DNA of 5,779 bases from contig JALOMC010000170.1 in assembly GCA_025455665.1 (NCBI GenBank), positions 1 to 5,779 of the forward strand, read 5' to 3'. Below, piece after piece: positions 1-5,275 of the stretch. The first letter of the stretch is position 1; every line of letters begins with the position of its first letter. The notes below the pieces were generated by a model. That model was not told where the DNA came from, ran no database searches, and worked only from the letters and a program-made list of their open reading frames with translations. The stretch is from Chitinophagaceae bacterium. GTDB taxonomy: Bacteria; Bacteroidota; Bacteroidia; Chitinophagales; Chitinophagaceae. Position numbers and translations under genes: made by a program.

Positions 1-12
1 GGTATTGATAGT

Positions 13-29
13 CAACCCCTTCGGGGTTG
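13..29. terminator. Perfect 7-bp hairpin, possible terminator or repeat hairpin
   Basis: CAACCCC, a TTC loop and GGGGTTG form a perfect seven-pair stem. There is no clear run of T on the plus side; on the minus side the following bases (ACTATCAATACC) are also not a U-tract. It may be a terminator that works without a strong U-run, or a copy of the short GC hairpins scattered between genes in many Bacteroidota. The structure is visible directly; the role is inferred. Confidence 0.4.
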
Positions 30-105
30 TGGCTTCGGCAACGTATTGCGGGTGCACCTTGCTGCATGCGCTTTACCCACCCCGGCCTCGACTGAGTTGA
101 AGCCA

Positions 106-122
106 CCCCACCACAGGAGGGG
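106..122. repeat. Imperfect hairpin CCCC-A-CC / GG-A-GGGG
   Basis: Four C:G pairs, one A/A mismatch, two more C:G pairs and an ACA loop (CCCCACCACAGGAGGGG). The flanking text, with a second CCCACCCC at 76-83, resembles a family of dispersed GC-rich intergenic elements I associate with Bacteroidota genomes; that resemblance is from memory. It has no sign of coding potential. Confidence 0.4.
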
Positions 123-294
123 ATGAGCGGACCACCTTGAGGGCGGCGGATCTACCTGCGGAGATGCCTCCTGCGTCTGCATGACGGAAAAGCGCTTGCC
201 AGGGCGGTGGCTGTTGGTCAGGCGGCCAACAACGGCGAAAATCGCAGATGGCAAAGAGCGGTAGCGTTGACGAAAGGCTGTCGACCGCCTACTT

Positions 295-1428
295 TCAACC
301 TAGCGCCGCCTTCAGCACTTTTACAAATGCCTGCATTTCATCCATGGTACCAATGGAGGTGCGGCGCCAGCCGGTACCGGCTTCGTAGGTGCGTACACCC
401 TGTATGTTGGCGGCTTGCAGGGTGGCGGCCAGGTCGCCGGCAAAGCGGCTGGCATCGTAGTACACAAAGCTGGTATAGCTGGGTATCACGGGCAGACCCA
501 GTTGGTTCAGCTGCTGCATCACATAGCGGCGCACCTCCTCATTTTGCTGGCGGGTGCTGCGCATAAAATCGGCATCGTCCATGGCGGCCATGGCACCGGC
601 CAGGCTTACCGCACTGGGGCCGGCATTGGCCCAGGGCTGCCAGGGGCTCAGCTTTTTAATGGTATCGGGGTGCGCCAGCACATAGCCCACCCGGGCACCG
701 GCCATGCCATGAATTTTGGAAAAGGTTTTGGCCACTACCACTTGCCGGTTATCGGCCACCAGGGGCGCCAGGCTTTTGGTATCGGCATATTCGGTGTAGG
801 CTTCATCTATCAGCAGGGTGGCGCTGCGGCTTACCCGCTCGGCAAAAGCGAGCAGGTCGGCATCGGGCAGGATGGTGCCGGTGGGGTTGTGCGGATTGAC
901 CACATACACCAGCCGCGTTTGGGCATCCATGGCAGCCAGCATGGCATCCAGCTGGTGCACCTTGCCGGCGTTCAGCGGCACCTTGCGTATTTGCAGGCCG
1001 TACAGTTCGGCGGCGGTAAACCACAGCTTAAAAGTAGGATCGGCCGTGACCACATTGGCGCCTTTGCTGGCGCACATGGCGGCAGTATTGCCCAGCAGCT
1101 CGCTGCTACCTGCGCCCAGCAATACATGGTCTTTGCTCAGGCCATGCAGGCGGGCTATTTTTTCCCGCAGGGCAGTGGCCATCTCCATGGGGTAGCGGTT
1201 GCTGTGCGCCACCGCCTCGGCCATGGCCTTGCGGGCCAACGGCGATACACCGTAGGGGTTTTCGTTCTGGCCAATGCGGATCAGTTTGCCCACGGTGTCT
1301 TCATCCCAGGGCGCCAGCCAATCGGCAGGCTGGCTTTGCGGGTGGGCCATCAGGCGGCCACCCATGCCCAGGGCGGCCAGTGCCAGCGAGCTTTGTTTTA
1401 GCCAGTTTCTACGGTCGAGTGCTGCCAT
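295..1428 (-). CDS. Tat-leader PLP-dependent aminotransferase, histidinol-phosphate aminotransferase-like
   Basis: A 377-residue fold-type I aminotransferase that would move an amino group from an amino acid to a 2-oxo acid using pyridoxal phosphate. Motifs seen: NENPYG (55-60, the N-terminal substrate motif of the HisC-like group), ADPTF (129-133), NPHNPTGT with N181, LIDEAY with D208 and Y211 that would contact the PLP ring, TFSK with the Schiff-base lysine K238, AGARVGY with the phosphate-binding R246, and WRRTSIGT with R356 placed to hold the substrate carboxylate. All key residues are present. The N-terminus, DRRNWLK at 5-11 followed by a hydrophobic alanine/leucine stretch to about 28, fits a twin-arginine signal, so the enzyme may work outside the cytoplasm; ordinary HisC lacks this. 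This start keeps the leader intact. The substrate is unknown: histidinol phosphate, aromatic amino acids or another amine are all possible. No other his genes are in view. It lies 48 bases behind the phosphoesterase on the same strand. Confidence 0.9.
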   Translation of the reverse strand: MAALDRRNWLKQSSLALAALGMGGRLMAHPQSQPADWLAPWDEDTVGKLIRIGQNENPYGVSPLARKAMAEAVAHSNRYPMEMATALREKIARLHGLSKDHVLLGAGSSELLGNTAAMCASKGANVVTADPTFKLWFTAAELYGLQIRKVPLNAGKVHQLDAMLAAMDAQTRLVYVVNPHNPTGTILPDADLLAFAERVSRSATLLIDEAYTEYADTKSLAPLVADNRQVVVAKTFSKIHGMAGARVGYVLAHPDTIKKLSPWQPWANAGPSAVSLAGAMAAMDDADFMRSTRQQNEEVRRYVMQQLNQLGLPVIPSYTSFVYYDASRFAGDLAATLQAANIQGVRTYEAGTGWRRTSIGTMDEMQAFVKVLKAALG

Positions 1429-1476
1429 GGTGCTTGTTTTTTATTCGGTGGGAAAGTACAACAGGATGAGCAGTTA

Positions 1477-1995
1477 TCAGCCCCCTCGTGTGCCCAGCTC
1501 CACCAGTTCCAGGTTGGTGGGGCGCCCATCGGCAATGGCGAAGCGCAGCAGGGTGCGCACCTGGTGCCAGCCGTGGCGGCCGGCAGCGCCAGGGTTGAGG
1601 TGCAGGCAGGAGAGGGCGGCATCGTACTGCACTTTTAGTATGTGGGAATGGCCGGCAATGAACAGCTGGGGCCGGTGCTGTAGCAGCAGGGCCTTGCTGG
1701 CGGTATTGTACCGGGGTGGGTAGCCGCCAATGTGGCGCATCAGCACCCGCAGGCCGCCACACTCAAATAGCAGGTCTTCGTCGGGGAAATGCTGCCGCAC
1801 TTCGCGGCCATCAATATTACCATACACGCCTCTGATGGTGTTGATGGCGGTGTGCTGGCGAAGGGCTTCTAACTGTTCGGGTACGCCATCGCCAAAATCG
1901 CCGGCATGCCACAGCTCATCGCAGTGGGCCAGGTGGCGGGCTATCTGCGGGTCCAGCCAGCCATGGGTATCGCTTATCAGGCCTATTTGCAGCAT
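1477..1995 (-). CDS. YfcE/MJ0936-family metallophosphoesterase
   Basis: A small cytoplasmic calcineurin-like phosphoesterase of 172 residues, of the family that hydrolyses phosphodiesters with a two-metal (usually Mn) centre. Numbered from the chosen start, the motifs run in family order: SDTHG (D9, H11), HAGD (D33), GNID (N60), RHIGG (H88), GHSH (H116, H118) and NPGAAGR (from 134). All metal ligands are present and the length is normal for the family. An ATG 17 codons upstream, at 2046, is also open and would add a lysine-rich, non-conserved extension; homologues usually begin just before the I-G-L-I-S-D-T-H strand, so 1995 is preferred. The upstream ATG follows a purine-rich AAGAAGG only two bases away, too close for a good ribosome binding site. 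The biological substrate cannot be told from sequence. It is the first gene of a likely two-gene unit with the aminotransferase. Confidence 0.88.
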   Translation of the reverse strand: MLQIGLISDTHGWLDPQIARHLAHCDELWHAGDFGDGVPEQLEALRQHTAINTIRGVYGNIDGREVRQHFPDEDLLFECGGLRVLMRHIGGYPPRYNTASKALLLQHRPQLFIAGHSHILKVQYDAALSCLHLNPGAAGRHGWHQVRTLLRFAIADGRPTNLELVELGTRGG

Positions 1996-2090
1996 GTGCC
2001 AAATGTATTCCGCTTTACCTTTACCGCTCTTTGTTGCTTGCGCCATGCCCTTCTTTCGAAATTTTACTTACCACATCGATAAGCGCCGTT

Positions 2091-2105
2091 GGAAATATCA
2101 TTTCC
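2091..2105. promoter_or_regulatory. Palindrome GGAAAT-ATC-ATTTCC, possible operator
   Basis: Two six-base arms form a perfect inverted repeat around a three-base centre. It sits 45 bases upstream of the longer phosphoesterase start and about 96 bases upstream of the preferred one, a plausible operator position for the minus-strand unit. No regulator gene is nearby, and a palindrome of this size can occur by chance in AT-rich intergenic DNA. Confidence 0.25.
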
Positions 2106-2134
2106 TGATGGTATCGCTTTGTCGGGGGTTGAAT

Positions 2135-2230
2135 AGTTGATTGGGGATTAGTTGATTGGGGATTAGTTGATTGGGGATTAGTTGATTGGGGATTGGTTGA
2201 TTGGAAATTAGTTCATTGGGATTTAGTTGA
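2135..2230. repeat. 15-base tandem repeat, about 6.4 units
   Basis: Four exact consecutive copies of AGTTGATTGGGGATT (2135-2149, 2150-2164, 2165-2179, 2180-2194) are followed by two degenerate copies (2195-2209 with three changes, 2210-2224 with several) and a partial copy AGTTGA (2225-2230). Decay toward the dioxygenase side, with perfect identity on the other side, fits recent slippage or expansion at one end. The unit is a multiple of three but no gene frame crosses it. Similar G/T-rich intergenic repeats are familiar to me from Chitinophagaceae-type genomes (from memory). Confidence 0.85.
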
Positions 2231-2346
2231 TGAGTCGCAGCCATGCATGGCCTGTTATCTTCCTCGCCATGAAATTTGCTGAAATCGTCACTTCCAAATC
2301 ATCACTCACCATTCCTAAATCCTAAATCATCATTCTCCATTCCCGT

Positions 2347-2390
2347 CATTATCGCATTATCGCATTATCACATTTGCACATTATCACATT
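2347..2390. repeat. 8-base tandem repeat directly upstream of hmgA
   Basis: Five full units and a half follow in register: CATTATCG, CATTATCG, CATTATCA, CATTTGCA, CATTATCA, CATT. The array ends six bases before the ATG of the dioxygenase, so it occupies the place of the 5' untranslated region and ribosome binding site. Its last 28 bases (2363-2390) are repeated exactly, in inverted orientation, just after the gene at 3561-3588. Confidence 0.9.
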
Positions 2391-2396
2391 AAAGTC

Positions 2397-3554
2397 ATGC
2401 CTCATTACCAATGCCAGGGCCAGGTGCCCCATAAGCGTCATACGCAGTTTCGCCGCCCCGATGGTGGCCTTTACAGCGAGCAGCTGTTTTCTACCGAAGG
2501 TTTTTCCAACGATTATAGTTTGCTGTACCATATTCATCCGCCTACGGTCATCACAGGGCACGATGCGCCGGTGGATGTACGTCCGCAGATAGCCGAAGAG
2601 GGCATGCTGAAGCACCGCTCGTTTGAAGGCTTTGCAGTAAAGCCGCAGGCCGATTACCTGGCCAGCCGCCAGCCGGTGCTGGTGAATGCCGATGTGCACA
2701 TCAGCCTGGCGGCGCCGCAGCAAAGCATGACCGATTACTTTTTTAAAAATGCCGATGCCGACGAAGTGCTGTTTGTACACGAAGGCAGCGGTACCCTGCT
2801 GAGCCAGTATGGCGCCTTGCGCTTTGGCTACGGCGATTATGTGGTGGTACCCCGTGGCACCATTTACCAGCTGCAGTTCGATGGGGCCGACAACCGCCTG
2901 TTCATCGTAGAATCATTCAGCCCGGTGGTACCGCCCAAGCGCTACCTCAGCAAGTATGGGCAGCTGCTGGAGCACAGCCCGTATTGCGAACGCGACATCC
3001 GGCCGGCACAGCACCAACCTGCCACCGATGCCAGCGGCGATTTTCTCATCCAGACCAAAAAGAAGGGCTTTTTGTATGGCCTGCACTATGGCCACCACCC
3101 CTTTGATGTAGTCGGTTGGGATGGTTGCTGTTATCCGTACGCCCTCAGCATCCACGATTTTGAACCCATTACCGGCCGCGTACACCAGCCGCCGCCCGTG
3201 CACCAAACCTTCGATGCGCACAATTTCGTTATCTGCTCCTTTGTGCCACGACTGTACGATTACCACCCGCAGGCCATACCGGCGCCGTACAACCATAGCA
3301 ATATCGACAGCGATGAAGTGCTGTACTACGTCGACGGCGATTTTATGAGCCGCAAGCATGTGACCCGCGGCATGATCACGCTGCACCCGGCCGGCATTCC
3401 GCATGGCCCGCACCCCGGCGCGGTCGAAAAAAGCATTGGCAAAAAAGACACGCAGGAGCTGGCAGTGATGGTCGATACGTTTCACCCGCTGAAGCTGACC
3501 CGTCAGGCGCTGGACATTGAAAACGAAGGGTACGTAATGAGCTGGGCAGAATAA
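2397..3554 (+). CDS. hmgA: Homogentisate 1,2-dioxygenase
   Basis: Fe(II) dioxygenase that opens the ring of homogentisate with O2 to give 4-maleylacetoacetate, a central cytoplasmic step of tyrosine and phenylalanine breakdown. The 385-residue protein has the two-part cupin form of the family: an N-terminal half beginning PHKRHTQFRRPDGGLY, with the DEVLFVHEGSGTLL beta-strand region (122-135), and a C-terminal half bearing the active site. By comparison with the human enzyme (ligands H335, E341, H371; base H292), H300 and H336 match the two histidine ligands with the same 36-residue spacing, H269 matches the base, and the acid falls at E307 or D306. It is shorter than the roughly 430-445-residue animal and proteobacterial forms, as expected for the shorter bacterial type. 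There is no Shine-Dalgarno site before the ATG, usual for Bacteroidota. It appears to be a single-gene unit, divergent from the phosphoesterase; no other homogentisate-pathway gene is in view. Confidence 0.95.
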   Translation: MPHYQCQGQVPHKRHTQFRRPDGGLYSEQLFSTEGFSNDYSLLYHIHPPTVITGHDAPVDVRPQIAEEGMLKHRSFEGFAVKPQADYLASRQPVLVNADVHISLAAPQQSMTDYFFKNADADEVLFVHEGSGTLLSQYGALRFGYGDYVVVPRGTIYQLQFDGADNRLFIVESFSPVVPPKRYLSKYGQLLEHSPYCERDIRPAQHQPATDASGDFLIQTKKKGFLYGLHYGHHPFDVVGWDGCCYPYALSIHDFEPITGRVHQPPPVHQTFDAHNFVICSFVPRLYDYHPQAIPAPYNHSNIDSDEVLYYVDGDFMSRKHVTRGMITLHPAGIPHGPHPGAVEKSIGKKDTQELAVMVDTFHPLKLTRQALDIENEGYVMSWAE

Positions 3555-3560
3555 GCAGCC

Positions 3561-3588
3561 AATGTGATAATGTGCAAATGTGATAATG
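3561..3588. repeat. Inverted 28-base copy of the hmgA upstream repeat
   Basis: Reads AATG, TGATAATG, TGCAAATG, TGATAATG, the exact reverse complement of 2363-2390 over all 28 bases. It begins six bases after the hmgA stop codon, almost the same distance as the upstream copy lies from the start codon. The pair could form a very long-range stem in a transcript or a recombination target for inversion of the gene; both are inferences. Confidence 0.9.
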
Positions 3589-3788
3589 AGAAAATGGGGC
3601 GGGCGTTGGCAGGTGCAGCTGGCATTTCACTTGGGAATGTACGAGGGTGATGGAGGCAGTCTTTCCATCTAGCTGGTACCTTTCTTTTCAGCTGGCCGAT
3701 GCAACAGGCTGTTCTGTTTAGTTGGCACTTTACCAGTACGAAATCCGGCTATTTCCGCCTGTACCATGTCAGCTTGTTGGTGGCTGGT

Positions 3789-3824
3789 TTTGCCAAAGGG
3801 TTTATCGTCCGGCGAGTATATTTA
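3789..3824 (+). promoter_or_regulatory. Candidate Bacteroidota promoter (TTTG...TATATTTA)
   Basis: TTTG at 3789-3792 and TATATTTA at 3817-3824 resemble the -33 TTTG and -7 TAnnTTTG boxes used by the primary sigma factor of Bacteroidota. The gap of 24 bases is longer than the usual 19-21 or so, and the last G of the -7 box is A. If real, it would start a transcript about 100 bases before the open frame at 3938 and would show that bacterial sequence reaches at least this point. Confidence 0.3.
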
Positions 3825-3937
3825 CGTAGCTTTCGTTGCCGGCCGGCGCTATTAGCAGCATGGTAGGAGTTATGGAACGGTGTATAGACAGGTAATGGGA
3901 TTGTTTGTACAAAAAAGAGACTTGAAAAGAAATAACC

Positions 3938-4513
3938 ATGAAGAAATCGAAAAATATAATGATCAAAAAGAACTACAAAAAAAAAGTCACTTCGCTTCCG
4001 CTCTCCTCTGAGAAAAGTTTAGTCGACTTCTATCTTAAATTGAAGGAACGAACGACAGTAGCGAATTATGACATCGAGTTCCAAAAGGCTTTTTCTTTGA
4101 TTTATGATGACGCTATCCTTCTTTGCTTGACAAAAAGTTTTTGTCAATTTATTAGGGAGAAATTTAATGTCACTTGCTATCCGAAGGCACAGAATATAAT
4201 ATTTAGACTCGAAAGGAAAAACACTCCGGTGTTGCTAATAAGAAGGCAATCTTATCGCAGACTTAAACTAAAGAGTAGCTCAAAAGGGAAAGTTGGCCAG
4301 TCCGGTATTTATGGTGGGAAGAAGATTATCAATAAGCCAATACAGGTTATCGCCAACAGGGGTAAGTACACCACCCACATCGGTGATACATTATCAAAGA
4401 GGCTGCCAACTGCAAGCGGAAATAAACTGAGACCAATATTCCCCCCAAACATCATTCCTTGCAATACCTTAGCCGTTGCTTCGCCACCACTCATACTTCT
4501 ACCGATCAACTGA
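3938..4513 (+). CDS. Unrecognised AT-rich open frame, probably cut short at the bacterial-animal joint
   Basis: An ATG-initiated frame of 191 codons whose two ends differ in character. Residues 1 to about 120 read like a real bacterial protein: a lysine-rich start (KKSKNIMIKKNYKKK), then mixed helix-like sequence including DFYLKLKERT, FQKAFSLIYDDAILL and FIREKFNVTCYP, in DNA of roughly 35-38% GC by hand count. From about residue 124 the frame is the antisense of the transporter exon (4309-4513) and its composition becomes proline-rich and unlikely, so that tail is probably not genuine. I recognise no domain. A frame of 120 codons without a stop in such AT-rich DNA is unlikely by chance, supporting a truncated bacterial gene, but it could also be a chance frame in the 3' flank of the animal gene. 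There is no clear ribosome binding site; a weak promoter candidate lies upstream at 3789-3824. Confidence 0.35.
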   Translation: MKKSKNIMIKKNYKKKVTSLPLSSEKSLVDFYLKLKERTTVANYDIEFQKAFSLIYDDAILLCLTKSFCQFIREKFNVTCYPKAQNIIFRLERKNTPVLLIRRQSYRRLKLKSSSKGKVGQSGIYGGKKIINKPIQVIANRGKYTTHIGDTLSKRLPTASGNKLRPIFPPNIIPCNTLAVASPPLILLPIN

Positions 4514-5253
4514 ACTTCTGGTCCACCAGCGTTGACAAAAACCAAAGCTGAAAATGCTGTTGACAACCCGAGAGCGACCATTACAGCACTTAGCCACGCA
4601 ATCCAAGAACTGAGATGTTGAATAACTAACAGCAGCAGCAGCAAACTGAATCCAAAGAATACCAGCAGCATGTCAATAACGAACATGGCAAGAGGGCGTA
4701 ATTTCGTCGAAAGCGGAATTCCAATCAGTCGTCCAACAGTAAACGTCACATACAAAACTGACGTCAGCAGGGCAGCCTCCGCGACTGGCCATGATAAGTA
4801 GCAGATAGCAAATGATGTAAAAAACGATCGACCAGTAATTTCCAAACCACCATAGAAAAACGTCAAAACAAAAACGATGGCCATGTAGATGATAATTAAG
4901 TTCTTCCTCGTTTTCGACTGAACTATTGTTGGTGTGTCAGACACCGACCATCTTCTCTTGCCATTTCTGTCGGCGCAGTGCAGTGATGACGTTTCGTTGT
5001 TTCCAATCGGGTCACTGTGGTGAGTCTTTGGCTGGAAATATTTAAATAGAAGAAGACCAGCCGTCGGTAAAGTCGTAAGCAACGACATCATACCAATTAA
5101 TACGTAAGCAAAACGTACTGATTGCAATCCTTCCGGTAAGTTCGACGTCATCATCGTCAGTATTGTGTTGTTTCTTGCTATAGCAGTGGTGTCATCAAGT
5201 TTTAAGGCGGTAATAATCTGTGCGTAGTAAGTCGTTGAAAAATTTGAAGTTGT
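4309..5253 (-). CDS. MFSD4/NAGLT1-like sugar transporter, C-terminal exon (partial, eukaryotic)
   Basis: A 314-residue open exon encoding transmembrane segments 6-12 of a major facilitator transporter, most like the animal sodium-dependent glucose transporter 1 / MFSD4 family. Segments by residue: about 46-73, 118-139, 158-178, 187-211, 216-239, 258-285 and 291-313. The first 45 residues form the outside loop between segments 5 and 6 and carry two N-glycosylation sequons (NFS at 4, NNT at 28). Residues 74-117 are the charged cytoplasmic central loop. FFYGGLEI in segment 7 and GRLIGI after segment 8 fit the family pattern. The first Met is at 5154, but the frame stays open for 33 codons upstream to a splice acceptor, and those codons read as natural transporter sequence, so the Met is not the true start. 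Segments 1-5 must lie on exons beyond the window. The TAA stop follows segment 12 at once; the cytoplasmic tail may be short or replaced at the joint. Family assignment is from recognition, not a search. Confidence 0.8.
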   Translation of the reverse strand, partial: TTSNFSTTYYAQIITALKLDDTTAIARNNTILTMMTSNLPEGLQSVRFAYVLIGMMSLLTTLPTAGLLLFKYFQPKTHHSDPIGNNETSSLHCADRNGKRRWSVSDTPTIVQSKTRKNLIIIYMAIVFVLTFFYGGLEITGRSFFTSFAICYLSWPVAEAALLTSVLYVTFTVGRLIGIPLSTKLRPLAMFVIDMLLVFFGFSLLLLLLVIQHLSSWIAWLSAVMVALGLSTAFSALVFVNAGGPEVQLIGRSMSGGEATAKVLQGMMFGGNIGLSLFPLAVGSLFDNVSPMWVVYLPLLAITCIGLLIIFFPP

Positions 5254-5275
5254 CTAAAAAAAGAGAGAACAGTTT
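5254..5275 (-). other. 3' splice site with polypyrimidine tract
   Basis: On the minus strand the sequence reads CTGTTCTCTCTTTTTTTAG immediately before the open exon, a textbook spliceosomal acceptor: an unbroken pyrimidine run followed by AG. The TAG is also the in-frame stop that closes the reading frame, so coding sequence stops exactly where the acceptor lies. This is strong evidence that this end of the window is eukaryotic. Confidence 0.8.

Larger units (their letters stand above)
1..294. other. Intergenic region downstream of the aminotransferase gene
   Basis: No convincing gene is seen here. The open frames that cover it on either strand have proline/arginine-rich, low-complexity translations with no recognisable domain. 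The stretch holds two GC-rich hairpins (13-29 and 106-122, listed separately). The 3' flank of the minus-strand aminotransferase has only a four-pair AGGC/GCCT stem around 275-292, too weak to call a terminator. The gene to the left, if any, lies outside the window. Confidence 0.6.
1996..2396. other. Divergent intergenic region rich in short repeats
   Basis: This stretch separates the minus-strand phosphoesterase from the plus-strand dioxygenase and must hold both promoters. From left to right it contains the possible N-terminal extension of the phosphoesterase (to 2046), a 15-base palindrome (2091-2105), a 15-base tandem repeat (2135-2230), a plain segment (2231-2290), a pyrimidine-rich segment with recurring ATCATCA, CCATTCC and CTAAATC words (2291-2345), and an 8-base tandem repeat running almost to the dioxygenase start. 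I found no clear match to the Bacteroidota TTTG / TAnnTTTG promoter in either direction. Confidence 0.7.
3555..3937. other. Intergenic region after hmgA
   Basis: Starts with the inverted 8-base repeat array (3561-3588), then moderately GC-rich sequence with four AGCTGG/AGTTGG words (3617, 3671, 3690, 3720), a weak promoter candidate (3789-3824), and a shift to clearly AT-rich sequence at about 3,900. A 55-codon frame from 3699 to 3866 was judged fortuitous. No hairpin followed by a T-run was found for hmgA termination. Confidence 0.6.

Noticed and set aside
415..1401. A 328-codon plus-strand open frame opposite the aminotransferase
   Set aside because: It is a glycine/histidine/glutamine-rich antisense shadow of a gene with all catalytic motifs on the minus strand; long antisense frames are common in GC-rich coding DNA.
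2347..2390. The 8-base array as a CRISPR array
   Set aside because: Units are contiguous and only eight bases long with no spacers, so it is a simple tandem repeat.
2913..3485. A 190-codon minus-strand frame inside hmgA
   Set aside because: Antisense of the dioxygenase active-site region, with no recognisable domain of its own.
3699..3866. A 55-codon plus-strand frame after hmgA
   Set aside because: Arginine-rich, no ribosome binding site, and its 3' half overlaps the promoter-like boxes; more likely fortuitous.
4148..4153. AATAAA on the minus strand, 156 bases after the transporter stop
   Set aside because: It could be the polyadenylation signal of the animal gene, but the hexamer is expected by chance in AT-rich DNA and overlaps the open frame at 3938; not strong enough to call.
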